A DNA stretch of 35,178 nucleotides from NCBI GenBank assembly GCA_002317295.1, contig DCIY01000025.1, positions 49,782 to 84,959 on the forward strand, given 5' to 3'. This DNA is from Bacteroidales bacterium UBA1714 (GTDB taxonomy: Bacteria > Bacteroidota > Bacteroidia > Bacteroidales > Paludibacteraceae). Positions 22,306 through 31,873 of the stretch are shown piece after piece (positions within the stretch are counted from its first letter, which is position 1; each line of letters starts with the position of its first letter). Both the position numbers and the translations under genes were made by a program. The notes beneath the pieces are model-generated. The model was not told the DNA's origin. It worked only from the letters and a program-made list of their open reading frames with translations, and searched no databases.

Positions 22306-24219
22306 ATGGATAAAAATACCTGGTTCGGCTTTTTACTCATCGCCGCAATTATCGTAGGATTCAGTTTAATCAACCGTCCCTCCAAAGAGGAAATGGCGCA
22401 GCGTCAGCATATCAATGATTCGATTGCCTTGGCGCGCCAATTGGAAATAGAAGCACAACAACTCTCAGCCCAAATCGATGCCGCCATAGCGGCGGAACAA
22501 CAGGCCAACACTGTCAACGAAGAGGCGCTGGAGCAACAGATTCAGTCCCTGTATGGAGCCTTGGCTCCTGCCGCTCAGGGAGAAGATATACCCGTGATGA
22601 TGGAGAACGACGTCATCCGTTTGTGGGTCAACACCAAGGGGGGTCGCATTGCCCGTGCCGAGTTAAAGGAATATAAAGCCTACGGCGACAGTGTGAACAA
22701 CCTGTGCCTGTTTCGTGGGGACGAATCGTCCTTGGCGTTTACGCTCGTGACCAACAACAACCGTGTCATCTCTACGGCCAATTTGTATTTTGAACCCATT
22801 CAACCCAATGCGCAGAACCTGATTATGCGTCTGAAGACGGATAGGAACGATGCGTATATGGATTTTGTGTACACCTTGCATGAGGGTGACTATATGTTTG
22901 ACTTTGCCATCCAGCCGCATAACATGCAAATGGTTTTGGCCCAGAATGTCAATTCGATGGAGATGGTGTGGAGTCAGCGTATCCCGCAACAAGAACGCGG
23001 ACGCAAGTTTGAGGAGCGTTATGCCCAACTGCAATACCTGTTGGCCGGAGGCGAGGTGGAAAAACTCAGTGAACAGAAACACGATACCAAGAAAGAGTCC
23101 GCACGCGTGCGCTGGATTGGATACAAAGATCAGTTCTTCTCCACGGTGATGATTGCCAATGAAGATTTCTCTTCCACCGAGATGGAATCGACTCCCATGA
23201 ACAAGAACTCCCGTTATATCAAGGAATATACCACCCACTCCTCGGTAGCGCTGGATATCACGGGTGCCAAACCCACCACGTTCCGTTACTACATGGGACC
23301 CAATCAGTACAATCAGCTGAAGGCCTATGATAAGGATCAGGAGGCCGAGGACAAACTGCACCTGAAGACCCTCGTTCCACTGGGTTGGAAGATCGTGGCT
23401 TGGATTAACATGATATTGGTCATTCCGATGTTTGACTTATTCACCGGTTGGGGCCTGCATATTGGTTTGGTCATTCTGCTCATGACCCTGGTCATCAAAC
23501 TGATTATTCTGCCCTTTGTGTTTGCCTCCTATCGCAGCAGCGCCAAGATGCGTGTACTCAAACCACAGATAGACGAAATCAATGCCAAGTACCCTGCGGA
23601 TAAGATGCAGGAGCGTCAGCAGGCCACCATGGCGCTGTATCAGAAAGCGGGTGTTTCTCCGATGTCGGGCTGTCTGCCGATGTTATTCCAGTTCCCCGTG
23701 TTGATGGCGATGTTCTGGTTCTTCCCTACGGCCATCGAACTGCGTGGTCAATCGTTCCTGTGGGCAGACGATCTGAGTGCCTATGATGCGATACTGACCT
23801 GGAGCCACCCTATTCCACTGTTTGGCGATCACCTGAGTTTATTCTGCTTACTGATGACCGTGGCTAACTTTGGATATACGTTTGTGACCATGCAACAACA
23901 GGCCACGGATCCGAATATGAAAATCATGAAGTACATGATGTACCTCATGCCTGTGATGTTCCTGTTTATCTTTAACGATTACGCAGCCGGTTTGAGTTAC
24001 TACTACCTGCTCAGTTTAGGATTTACCATTCTGCAAACCATGATCTTCCGTTGGTCATTGGATGATCAGAAACTGCTGGCCGAAATGGAAGCCAATGCCA
24101 AGAAACGGGGTAACAGTCCCAAGAAATCGGGTTTCATGGCACGACTGGAAAAGATGCAGCAGGAGCAGCAACGCATGGCTCGCGAGCAGGCGAAGCAAAA
24201 TGCGAAGCGGTATAAGTAG
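22306..24219 (+). CDS. yidC: Membrane protein insertase YidC
   Basis: YidC inserts and folds inner-membrane proteins, alone or with SecYEG. The 637-residue protein has an N-terminal membrane helix (about 5-22), a Gln/Ala-rich linker and the large periplasmic beta domain (about 90-330). The conserved five-helix core follows from about 360, with SYRSSAKMRVLKPQIDEINAKY and the SPMSGCLPMLFQFPVLMAMFWF signature. A basic cytoplasmic tail (KKRGNSPKKSG..QEQQRMAREQAKQNAKRYK) can bind ribosomes. Length is typical for Bacteroidota. A short repeat-containing gap separates it from the DUF2520 gene. Confidence 0.97.
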   Translation: MDKNTWFGFLLIAAIIVGFSLINRPSKEEMAQRQHINDSIALARQLEIEAQQLSAQIDAAIAAEQQANTVNEEALEQQIQSLYGALAPAAQGEDIPVMMENDVIRLWVNTKGGRIARAELKEYKAYGDSVNNLCLFRGDESSLAFTLVTNNNRVISTANLYFEPIQPNAQNLIMRLKTDRNDAYMDFVYTLHEGDYMFDFAIQPHNMQMVLAQNVNSMEMVWSQRIPQQERGRKFEERYAQLQYLLAGGEVEKLSEQKHDTKKESARVRWIGYKDQFFSTVMIANEDFSSTEMESTPMNKNSRYIKEYTTHSSVALDITGAKPTTFRYYMGPNQYNQLKAYDKDQEAEDKLHLKTLVPLGWKIVAWINMILVIPMFDLFTGWGLHIGLVILLMTLVIKLIILPFVFASYRSSAKMRVLKPQIDEINAKYPADKMQERQQATMALYQKAGVSPMSGCLPMLFQFPVLMAMFWFFPTAIELRGQSFLWADDLSAYDAILTWSHPIPLFGDHLSLFCLLMTVANFGYTFVTMQQQATDPNMKIMKYMMYLMPVMFLFIFNDYAAGLSYYYLLSLGFTILQTMIFRWSLDDQKLLAEMEANAKKRGNSPKKSGFMARLEKMQQEQQRMAREQAKQNAKRYK

Positions 24220-24270
24220 GCGAAAGGCTCGCCACTAACGTGGCTAAGGGCAGAAGGGCTGAAAGGCAAT
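24220..24270. repeat. Mixed repeat words in the yidC-DUF2520 gap
   Basis: The 51-bp gap consists of GGCGAAAGGCTCGCC, a family A-like stem GCCAC-TAAC-GTGGC (24231-24244) and reversed family D words (GGGCAGAAGGGCTGAAAGGC) directly before the ATG. Two repeat families are thus joined in one small gap. Confidence 0.7.
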
Positions 24271-24996
24271 ATGAAGATCATCATTATAGGCAAGGGAAAT
24301 GTGGCGGTCAACCTGCAACATGCGTTTCAGGTGGTGCGTATCGATAGCGAGATGGTGTCCAGTCGTGAGGGACTGGAAACCATTCGCCAGGATGCGGATG
24401 TGTATATCTATGCCGTCAAAGATACCGCTCTCGCCCAGGTAGTCAGTCAGGTACATGTACCTGCCCGTGCCCTGCACCTGCACACCTCCGGTACCATGCC
24501 CATCACCGTGTTTGGCGATGACAAACCCCATGCCGGTATTCTCTATCCGTTTCAAACCTTCAGTAAAACGCATATATTAGAGGACTTCTCCCGTGTACCC
24601 CTGTTTATCGAAGGTAAGGACATCGATGATGTAGCGGCTATTTTTACTTTGGCCCAATCGTTATCCAGTCTCATATACGAAGCCAATCAGCATGATCGGG
24701 AACGGTTGCACGTGGCAGGTGTGATGGTCAATAACTTCTCCAACGCGATGTTTCATATGGCACAACAGATGTTACGGGAAACGCATATACCGTTTCAGGC
24801 ACTGTTACCGATTATTGACCAAACAGCAGCCAAAGTGCACAGTCTCAGTCCGTACGATGCGCAAACAGGTCCTGCCAGACGCGGAGACAGAAATGTGATA
24901 AAACACCACGAGGACCTGATAACAGATCCCCGTGTACGTGACATTTATCGTCTGATTTCGGAATATATCCTTACCAATTACGGTACATCTGAGTGA
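24271..24996 (+). CDS. DUF2520 Rossmann-fold protein (ProC/NAD-dehydrogenase-like)
   Basis: The 241-residue protein starts with a nucleotide-binding IIIIGKGNVAVNLQHAF (GxGNVA motif at 8-13). A substrate-type segment LHTSGTMPITVFG..HAGILYPFQTF follows, and then the helical DUF2520 C-terminal domain with RLHVAGVMVNNFSNAMF and TGPARRGD. Rossmann/DUF2520 proteins resemble pyrroline-5-carboxylate reductase but their substrate is not known. It ends the plus-strand run; its last 26 bases overlap the convergent M20 peptidase gene, with no space for a separate terminator. Confidence 0.88.
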   Translation: MKIIIIGKGNVAVNLQHAFQVVRIDSEMVSSREGLETIRQDADVYIYAVKDTALAQVVSQVHVPARALHLHTSGTMPITVFGDDKPHAGILYPFQTFSKTHILEDFSRVPLFIEGKDIDDVAAIFTLAQSLSSLIYEANQHDRERLHVAGVMVNNFSNAMFHMAQQMLRETHIPFQALLPIIDQTAAKVHSLSPYDAQTGPARRGDRNVIKHHEDLITDPRVRDIYRLISEYILTNYGTSE

Positions 24997-26335
24997 CCGC
25001 AATGATCCCTTTTTCCCACACTTCCAAATCCATGGACTCATTGGGCGAGTGAATCGCATTCTGCTCCAGTCCAAATCCCATGAGCACGGTTTTGACGCCT
25101 AAGATGCGTTCAAAATCGGCTATAATCGGTATACTGCCCCCTCGGCGTGCTGCCAAAGGACGAACACCAAACGCCTCGGTCATTCCTTTTTCCGCTGCCC
25201 GATAAGCCGGCAAATCAATCGGACACACATATCCGCTGCCGCCGTGCATGGGCGTTACTTTCACCCGTACCCCTGCCGGAGCGATACGGGTTAGATAATC
25301 CACCATGGATTGAGATATACGATGATGATCCTGATTGGCCACCAGGCGGCAACTTATTTTGGCAAACGCCTTGGACGGCAAGACGGTTTTGCTACCCTCC
25401 CCCGTGTAACCGCCCCATATACCACAGATATCAAAACTCGGGCGACACGAATTGCGTTCGAGGGTCGAATACCCCTCTTCCCCACATTCCTGATCGATAC
25501 CTATGGCCTCATTATAGCGTTGCTGGTTAAACGGTATCTGGGCAATCATAGCTCGTTCTTCCTCGGGAATAGGCAACACATCGTCATAGAAGCCGGGAAT
25601 GAGGATGCGACCGGTTTGCGGGTCAATGACCTGACTGAGCATCTCACACAGCGCCTGAATGGGATTTTTGACCGCACCGCCAAAGTGTCCGGAGTGCAAA
25701 TCACGATTGGGTCCCTCTACTTCCACCTGCCAATACGCCAAACCGCGCAAACCCGTGGTGAGAGACGGAGTATCCTTGCCTATCATAGACGTATCGCTCA
25801 CCAAAATGGTATCGCAAGCCAGCAGATCTTTATGCTCGGATATAAACGCCTCGAGTGAGGGAGAACCTATCTCTTCTTCGCCTTCGAGAATAAACTTGAT
25901 ATGATGATTCATCTCTCCTTCCGCCACCATATACTCAAACGCCTTGACCTGAATCATCGTTTGTCCCTTATCATCATCCGCTCCGCGGGCATAGAGTCTT
26001 CCGGAACGTATATCCGGTTCCCAGGGATTACTCTTCCACTGTTCGAGTGGTTCAACGGGCATCACATCATAGTGGCCATAGATGAGTATCGTTTGGGTAG
26101 ACGGCGAGGGATTGGGGCAGCGATACGAACCAAAGACAAACGGATTGCCCTTGGACGGCAATATATCCACCTGTTGGCATCCGGCTTGCAGCAGCAGTTG
26201 TTGCCAGCGTTGGGCGCAGCGTAACATATCCTCTTGGTGTTCAGGTTGGCAACTCACGGACGGAATCCGTATCAGCGAAGCCCACTCTTCGAGGAAGCGG
26301 GCACGATGTTGGGAGATATACGATTGTATAGTCAT
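24971..26335 (-). CDS. M20 family dipeptidase / metallopeptidase
   Basis: This is a cytoplasmic zinc aminoacylase/dipeptidase-type enzyme of 454 residues. The metal-site motifs are visible in order: ILIYGHYDVMPVEP (His/Asp ligands), the GADDDKGQ loop, the catalytic EGEEEIGS (Glu pair), and the dimerisation-domain DLHSGHFGGAV, with a late HSPNESMDL ligand block. No signal peptide. It is the last gene of the long minus-strand run, 12 bp after rlmN, and overlaps the end of the DUF2520 gene from the other side. Substrate specificity is not predictable; a general dipeptidase is likely. Confidence 0.92.
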   Translation of the reverse strand: MTIQSYISQHRARFLEEWASLIRIPSVSCQPEHQEDMLRCAQRWQQLLLQAGCQQVDILPSKGNPFVFGSYRCPNPSPSTQTILIYGHYDVMPVEPLEQWKSNPWEPDIRSGRLYARGADDDKGQTMIQVKAFEYMVAEGEMNHHIKFILEGEEEIGSPSLEAFISEHKDLLACDTILVSDTSMIGKDTPSLTTGLRGLAYWQVEVEGPNRDLHSGHFGGAVKNPIQALCEMLSQVIDPQTGRILIPGFYDDVLPIPEEERAMIAQIPFNQQRYNEAIGIDQECGEEGYSTLERNSCRPSFDICGIWGGYTGEGSKTVLPSKAFAKISCRLVANQDHHRISQSMVDYLTRIAPAGVRVKVTPMHGGSGYVCPIDLPAYRAAEKGMTEAFGVRPLAARRGGSIPIIADFERILGVKTVLMGFGLEQNAIHSPNESMDLEVWEKGIIAVTQMYRNW

Positions 26336-26347
26336 AGATTAGATCAA

Positions 26348-27394
26348 TTATTGCAAACTGTTGACGAGCATGCCGCAGGCCGCGAGGATATCTTCACCGC
26401 GCGAGCGACGAATGGTGGTCGTAAGACCATGTTGGGTCAGGTAATCGCGAAACCATACCATCTGTTGATCGTTCGAGGCAGGAAAATCGCGGTTCACGCC
26501 TTCGTGAAAACGAATGAGGTTGACGCGGCAGGGAATATGTTGAAACAGACGCAGCAGTTCATTGGCATGTTTGAGGGTATCATTGACACCCGACCAGCAT
26601 ATATATTCCAGACTCAATCGGCGCTGATGGCTCCAGTCGTAGGGTTTGACCATCTGAATGACCTGAGACAAATGATACATCTTATCCGCCGGCATGATGG
26701 TTTGGCGCTCGATGGTAAACGGGTTATGCAGCGAGATGGCCAAATGACATTCGCTTTCGTCCAAGAATCGTTGGAGTCCGGGCAGAATGCCTACCGTGGA
26801 AACCGTGATGCGTCTGGGCGACCACGCACAGGCCCAATCCGAGGTCATTACGTTGAGGGAACGAAGCACTTCGTCGATATTATCCATCGGTTCGCCTTCG
26901 CCCATATACACAATATTGGTCAGTCCCTGTCCATCAGAGGACAAGGTGCAGGCAATGGCATCTATTTCCAATATCTGGTTAAGTATCTCCCCCGCGGACA
27001 GGTTACCATGAAATCCGAGGGTGCCGGTCATGCAAAAGCGGCAACCCATTTTGCAGCCCATTTGGGTACTGACGCATAAGGTAGCGCGTTCGCTCGTTTC
27101 TTCGTCCTGAACGGGGATATAGACCGATTCGACAAACTGCTCTCCCACCTGAAACAGGTACTTGCGGGTGCCATCAACAGAAACCGCTTCGCGCACGGGT
27201 GCATGACGTCCTATGGTATAGTGCTGTTTGAGCGCCTCACGGGCCGATAGGGACAGGTTGGTCATTTCGTCTATCGTTCGTACCCGTTTAACATACAACC
27301 ACTGGGCCAGTTGCTTGCCCGCATACTTAGGTAAGCCCAATTCTTGGGCGATGGTTTGCAGTTCGTTGATATTTTTACCCAAAAGCGTTGTCAT
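26348..27394 (-). CDS. rlmN: 23S rRNA/tRNA adenine-C2 methyltransferase RlmN
   Basis: RlmN methylates A2503 of 23S rRNA and A37 of several tRNAs by a radical SAM ping-pong mechanism. The 348-residue protein has the cluster motif CKMGCRFC at 114-121, the GEPMDN motif and the resolving Cys340 in DILAACGML. The start codon overlaps the DUF4293 stop. All catalytic residues are present, so it should be active. Confidence 0.97.
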   Translation of the reverse strand: MTTLLGKNINELQTIAQELGLPKYAGKQLAQWLYVKRVRTIDEMTNLSLSAREALKQHYTIGRHAPVREAVSVDGTRKYLFQVGEQFVESVYIPVQDEETSERATLCVSTQMGCKMGCRFCMTGTLGFHGNLSAGEILNQILEIDAIACTLSSDGQGLTNIVYMGEGEPMDNIDEVLRSLNVMTSDWACAWSPRRITVSTVGILPGLQRFLDESECHLAISLHNPFTIERQTIMPADKMYHLSQVIQMVKPYDWSHQRRLSLEYICWSGVNDTLKHANELLRLFQHIPCRVNLIRFHEGVNRDFPASNDQQMVWFRDYLTQHGLTTTIRRSRGEDILAACGMLVNSLQ

Positions 27395-27885
27395 TAGCGA
27401 ATACGATCCGCAGCGCGAACGAGCGCTTCATCCTTGAGGATACGGCGCGTAGCCATGAGGGTAAGGATAAAACAGATAAGGGGCAGGCAGGCACCAAAAT
27501 CCAGATGCCACTCGCACCCCAGTTGGTTTTTGCCCACCCAGATAAAGAGGCCCAATACGGCATAGTAACCGATGCAAAAGGCCGCCAGGAAGATATTCCA
27601 ACGCGATTGGAAGATGCGGTTCTTGTATAGAAAAATATCCACCAAAGCCAAGAAGGGAATGATGAGTGTGGCCATCATCAACCCCCACAGTCCATTCAGA
27701 GTAGGCACTTCGTCCGGTGTGGAGATTTGTTCGGTCACTTCATGCAATCCTCGTGCGGACAGTTCATACAAATGTTGTTCCATGGCCGTTTCAGGAGAAG
27801 CAAACTGAACCACAGGCAGGGCAAACAGGATAACGCCTAAGATGACGATAGCCAATAGGATAAGGGTTTGAACACGTTGAATCAT
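27394..27885 (-). CDS. DUF4293 family membrane protein
   Basis: This 163-residue integral membrane protein has four hydrophobic segments (about 5-27, 70-88, 97-115, 128-150) and the MIQRVQT start typical of DUF4293. The family is largely restricted to Bacteroidota and has no known activity. It overlaps its neighbours at both ends by 1-4 bases (acetyltransferase upstream, rlmN downstream), so it is translated as part of the operon. Confidence 0.88.
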   Translation of the reverse strand: MIQRVQTLILLAIVILGVILFALPVVQFASPETAMEQHLYELSARGLHEVTEQISTPDEVPTLNGLWGLMMATLIIPFLALVDIFLYKNRIFQSRWNIFLAAFCIGYYAVLGLFIWVGKNQLGCEWHLDFGACLPLICFILTLMATRRILKDEALVRAADRIR

Positions 27886-28451
27886 AGTAATTGAACTTGT
27901 TGGTTAATGAATTGATATTTTTCTCCGGTAGCCGGGCAAACGGCTATCCCTTCGTGATTAAACTCCAATTTTTCACCATTTCGACTTACCCAACCGATTC
28001 GTCGTGCCGGATTACCGGCCATGAGTGCATAGGGTTCGACATCCTTGGTCACCACGCTGCCGGCGCCTATCATGCAATATTCGCCCAAGGTGTGTCCGCA
28101 AACGATGGTGGCATTGGCGCCGACACTCACCCCACGGCGCAAGATCGTTTCGCGATACTCGCTTTTGCGGTTCACCGCTGCACGAGGGTTCATCACATTG
28201 GTAAACACCATACTGGGTCCCAGGAACACATCGTCCTCGCAACGAACACCGGTATAGACGGAGACGTTGTTTTGGATTTTGCAGTTACGTCCCAGAACCA
28301 CATTGGGAGAGATGACCACATTCTGACCGATATTGCAGTCCTCCCCTATTTCACAACCGGACATGATGTGGCAGAAGTGCCAGATCTTGGTTCCGCGTCC
28401 AATGGCGCAGTTATCGTCTACATACGAAGATGAGTGAACAAAATATTCCAT
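27882..28451 (-). CDS. Left-handed beta-helix acetyltransferase (WbpD/WlbB-like)
   Basis: The 189-residue protein is built from hexapeptide repeats, for example CAIGRGTKIWHFCHIMSGCE and CMIGAGSVVTKDVE. The N-terminal YFVHSSSYVDDN..IGRGTKIWHF pattern and the NPARRIGWVSRNGEKL ending are typical of acetyltransferases that act on UDP-amino-sugar acids in O-antigen or glycan synthesis (WbpD/WlbB). Other sugar-synthesis genes are absent nearby; its partners must lie elsewhere. It sits 3 bp after rseP in the operon. The exact nucleotide sugar is unknown. Confidence 0.88.
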   Translation of the reverse strand: MEYFVHSSSYVDDNCAIGRGTKIWHFCHIMSGCEIGEDCNIGQNVVISPNVVLGRNCKIQNNVSVYTGVRCEDDVFLGPSMVFTNVMNPRAAVNRKSEYRETILRRGVSVGANATIVCGHTLGEYCMIGAGSVVTKDVEPYALMAGNPARRIGWVSRNGEKLEFNHEGIAVCPATGEKYQFINQQVQLL

Positions 28452-28454
28452 ATA

Positions 28455-29897
28455 CTAAAAGAAGAAACGAATGACATCATTAAAGTTAGCGACTACCAGC
28501 AGGGCAATGAGTAACCAAAATCCGACGGTGTTGGCGCGCTCCAGGAACTTGTCGCTGGGTTGTTTACCGGAGAACAGTTCGACGAGCAGGAAGAGGAAAT
28601 ATCCGCCATCCAAAGCCGGTATAGGCAGGAAGTTCATGAACGCCAATATCAGGGACAGGAACGCAGTCATGTGCCAGAACGCATACCAGTTCCACAGGCT
28701 GGGGAACATACTGCCAATGGCTCCAAAGCCGCCTAAAGATTGAGCCCCCTCTTTGGTGAACACCAGACGGAACTGTTTAATATACATCACCAATGTGTCC
28801 CAACCGTAACGTATACCTGCTTTGGCAGCGCCCAAGAGCGAATAATCGGTATGTTCGGTGGCAAAATAATCATATTTGCTGCGTGCAATGACGCCCATTT
28901 GGCACTTATCGCCCAAAAAGAGTCCGCACTCCATATATTCGCCCTGACGATACAGTCCCACGATGATGCTGTCACACGGATGGAGACTCAGTTCATTTTG
29001 CACCATCATAAACGCAGGTGTGGCTATGCCGTTGATGCTGACGATACTGTCTTTGGCCATCAGTCCTCCCAAATCGGCTGCTGTGCCTTCGGCCACCGAA
29101 TCAATAACAAACGGGAAGAACTCACTGATGAGCACATAGTTACGCTTGGTATACGACGGATCACGACGGGCGTGCTGGTTCTCCTGACGCTGAAACTCAT
29201 TTTGCAACGACAGCAGGCGGGTGCCTAAGTCCTCACTCATCCTCAGACACAGCGTATCTTCCCCACGCGCCACCACTACATTGCGTTTGCCTTCGATGAT
29301 CAGCCACTGCACGATATCGCCCAATTCCTCGGGTTGTATGCCGTCAATAGCGATGATCTTATCGCCCTGAGCAAAACCTTCTTCCTGCATGAGGGCCGAA
29401 TAGTACAGACCGCGATCGACATTCTTGAGCGGCAGGGAGTCCGAACCCCAGTGATGGAAGATGGCGCCAAAGATGATGAGAGCCGCAATAAAGTTAACGA
29501 ATATACCGCCCAGAATGATGGTCATTCTCTGCCACACATTCTTGCTGCGAAACTCCCAGGGTTGGGCGGGCGTCTTGGCCAGATCCTCTGCCTTGCTCGT
29601 TTCGTCCACCATGCCGGCAATGGCACAGTAGCCGCCAAACGGTACCCAACCTATACCCCATTCGGTAGAATCGGGATGTTGTCCCCATTCGTCGTCCTCG
29701 GTGGTATTGGGTGCAAAGAAACGCACGTGCCAACGACCGTCAAACTTCTTGAAGCGGACAATGGAGAACTGGGGGTTAAAGAACATGTAGAACTTGTTGA
29801 CACGCACCTTCCACAGGCGTGCAAAGCAGAAATGTCCCAGTTCGTGAATGATCACGAGAAAACTCAGGGACAGAATCAGTTGTATCAGTTTAATCAT
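28455..29897 (-). CDS. rseP: RIP metalloprotease RseP (site-2 protease, M50)
   Basis: RseP cuts transmembrane anti-sigma factors and leftover signal peptides inside the inner membrane. The zinc site HELGH lies at 18-22 in the first helix and the third ligand region NFLPIPALDGG near 425-435. A PDZ-like region (about 215-320, DLGGLMAKDSIVSINGI) lies between. At 480 residues it is slightly longer than E. coli RseP, with the enlarged periplasmic part common in the phylum. The start overlaps the dxr stop by four bases; the dxr-rseP order is a usual Bacteroidota pair. Confidence 0.95.
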   Translation of the reverse strand: MIKLIQLILSLSFLVIIHELGHFCFARLWKVRVNKFYMFFNPQFSIVRFKKFDGRWHVRFFAPNTTEDDEWGQHPDSTEWGIGWVPFGGYCAIAGMVDETSKAEDLAKTPAQPWEFRSKNVWQRMTIILGGIFVNFIAALIIFGAIFHHWGSDSLPLKNVDRGLYYSALMQEEGFAQGDKIIAIDGIQPEELGDIVQWLIIEGKRNVVVARGEDTLCLRMSEDLGTRLLSLQNEFQRQENQHARRDPSYTKRNYVLISEFFPFVIDSVAEGTAADLGGLMAKDSIVSINGIATPAFMMVQNELSLHPCDSIIVGLYRQGEYMECGLFLGDKCQMGVIARSKYDYFATEHTDYSLLGAAKAGIRYGWDTLVMYIKQFRLVFTKEGAQSLGGFGAIGSMFPSLWNWYAFWHMTAFLSLILAFMNFLPIPALDGGYFLFLLVELFSGKQPSDKFLERANTVGFWLLIALLVVANFNDVIRFFF

Positions 29898-31039
29898 AAT
29901 TGGTTAGCAATTTGACGGGCTGCCAAGTCGGTAGCCACATAATCTTCGTAAGTAGGTTTGGCAATAAACGGAGCCTGATCCATGGTGGCCTCAATGATGC
30001 GGGTCATTCCCAGGAAGGATGTTTGTGATTCGCGGAACTTAAGGTTCGCCACCTCATTGGCCGCGTTGAGGATACAGGGCATATTACCTCCACGTTCGAT
30101 GGCCTGATAAGCCAGTCTTAAATTGGGGAAGCGTTGCATATCGGGCTGATAGAACGTCAGGTTCTGAATCTGTGTCAGGTTCAGTCGTTCCCGCTCGAGT
30201 GGCAGGCGTTCCGGGTACGTGAGGGCATACTGAATGGGCAGATGCATATCGGGCATACCCAGTTGTGCCTTCACGCTGCCATCACGATACTGAACGGCGG
30301 AGTGAACGATGGACTGGGGATGAACGAGCACTTCTATCTGGTCGTAATGAACCCCAAACAGCCATTTGGCCTCAATCACCTCAAAACCTTTATTCATCAT
30401 GGAAGCCGAATCGATGGTAATCTTGGCACCCATTTCCCAATTGGGATGCTTAAGCGCCTGTGCGGCCGTCACATGCTCCATTTGCTCATAGGTAAAATCC
30501 CTAAACGGGCCTCCGCTGGCCGTGAGCAGAATCTTCTCCACCTCATTGGGATTTTCGCCCTGCAGGCTCTGGAAGATAGCCGAATGTTCGCTGTCAACAG
30601 GCAGAATAGGCGTATGATATTGCATGGCGAGGGAGGTGATGATTTCGCCCGCCACGACCAGTGTTTCCTTATTGGCAAGGGCAATCGTTTTACCGGCCCG
30701 TATGGCGGCCATTGTGGGTTGGAGTCCTGCATAGCCGACCATGGCAGCCACCACGATATCGATGGACGGAAAGGTCACCATATCGCAGATACTCTGAGTT
30801 CCTGCCCACACCTTAATATCCATATCGCTTAAGGCCTGTTTGAGGGGAAGGTAACAAGCCTCGTCGGCAATGCAAACCACTTCGGGATGAAACTCCCGTG
30901 CCTGGGCAATGAGGGTATCTACACTGCGGTTGGCACTGAGGGCATAGACTTCAAAGCGGTCGGGGTTGGCGCGTACGATATCCAGCGTCTGCGTGCCGAT
31001 GGAACCGGTAGAACCAAGTATGGCTATCTGTTTCTTCAT
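29894..31039 (-). CDS. dxr: 1-deoxy-D-xylulose-5-phosphate reductoisomerase
   Basis: Dxr makes MEP in the non-mevalonate isoprenoid pathway using NADPH and a divalent metal. The 381-residue protein has the NADPH loop GSTGSIG at 9-15, the LANKETLVVAG segment, the metal/substrate region PVDSEHSAIFQSLQG and the flexible loop around LTASGGPF, with NKGFEVIEAKWLF further on. It starts directly after the LytM-like stop and overlaps rseP. Full length, all key motifs intact. Confidence 0.98.
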   Translation of the reverse strand: MKKQIAILGSTGSIGTQTLDIVRANPDRFEVYALSANRSVDTLIAQAREFHPEVVCIADEACYLPLKQALSDMDIKVWAGTQSICDMVTFPSIDIVVAAMVGYAGLQPTMAAIRAGKTIALANKETLVVAGEIITSLAMQYHTPILPVDSEHSAIFQSLQGENPNEVEKILLTASGGPFRDFTYEQMEHVTAAQALKHPNWEMGAKITIDSASMMNKGFEVIEAKWLFGVHYDQIEVLVHPQSIVHSAVQYRDGSVKAQLGMPDMHLPIQYALTYPERLPLERERLNLTQIQNLTFYQPDMQRFPNLRLAYQAIERGGNMPCILNAANEVANLKFRESQTSFLGMTRIIEATMDQAPFIAKPTYEDYVATDLAARQIANQL

Positions 31040-31873
31040 TTAAAATGCAATTACGGATTGAGGATCCATTACACGTCCTTTTTGCCACAACTCAAACTGC
31101 AGGGACAATGCCTTATCCATCACGCCCAAGGTCTCACCGGCCTGTACATAATCGCCCGGATGGCGCAGGATACGTCCTATGCCACTGTAGATAGACAGAT
31201 AATTGACATGTTGCACCATCATTCGCCATGTGTCATTTTCCAGTTGTTCCACAAACACCACAGCTCCCGCCAGCACAGCGGTTACATTCTCATTTTTGGG
31301 CGTCGTGATGGTGACATAGTGGAGTCCATGCTCTATATCGGCGGATTGAGAAATCACTCCATGAACAGGTCTGAAGAGGGTAATCATTGGAGTAACGTCC
31401 TGCACATCAAACAGTTGCAGATTATCTTTTTCCCCTTGTTCATATTGAGCCACAAACTCCTCGGTCGCCTGTTGTTTAGCCAGCAGCAGTTCTTCACGGG
31501 CAATCAGTTGCATCGAGTCGAGTCGTTGAATAGTGTCAGACTGTATCTCACCCGCCATGATTTGTTGAATCACGGTCAGGTATTGTCGTTGCAGTTCCAT
31601 GCTCGTTTCCAACGAGTCCACACGTTCATTGGACTGAACGAGCGAATGACGTATATCTTCGGTATAGCCGGGCAGGATAGTACGAATCGGCGTAAAGATG
31701 ATGAGTGCTGACAGCAGGCACAAGGTGAGAAGGAATAATAACATTCCCACTACCAACGCTCCCAAACCGGAGAGGCGTACATGCCACAACTCCGTCCAGG
31801 TTTCTTCATTCATGACGCTCAACCGATACGGAAATCTCAGTCGCGCCCATAGACTCTTCTTCTCTTCAGCCAT
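31040..31873 (-). CDS. Degenerate LytM/M23-like membrane protein
   Basis: The 277-residue protein has a basic N-terminus, one membrane helix (about 34-60), a coiled-coil region (about 75-150) and a C-terminal domain with the M23 layout. Recognisable landmarks are RPVHGVISQSADIEHGLHYV, HVNYLSIYSGIGRILRHPGDYVQAGETLG and FELWQKGRVMDPQSVI. The HxxxD and HxH zinc ligands of active M23 peptidases are not present at the expected places. This is typical of EnvC/NlpD-type activators of amidases rather than enzymes. It lies between the family A array and dxr, starting 3 bp after the array. Role as an activator is inferred. Confidence 0.8.
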   Translation of the reverse strand: MAEEKKSLWARLRFPYRLSVMNEETWTELWHVRLSGLGALVVGMLLFLLTLCLLSALIIFTPIRTILPGYTEDIRHSLVQSNERVDSLETSMELQRQYLTVIQQIMAGEIQSDTIQRLDSMQLIAREELLLAKQQATEEFVAQYEQGEKDNLQLFDVQDVTPMITLFRPVHGVISQSADIEHGLHYVTITTPKNENVTAVLAGAVVFVEQLENDTWRMMVQHVNYLSIYSGIGRILRHPGDYVQAGETLGVMDKALSLQFELWQKGRVMDPQSVIAF

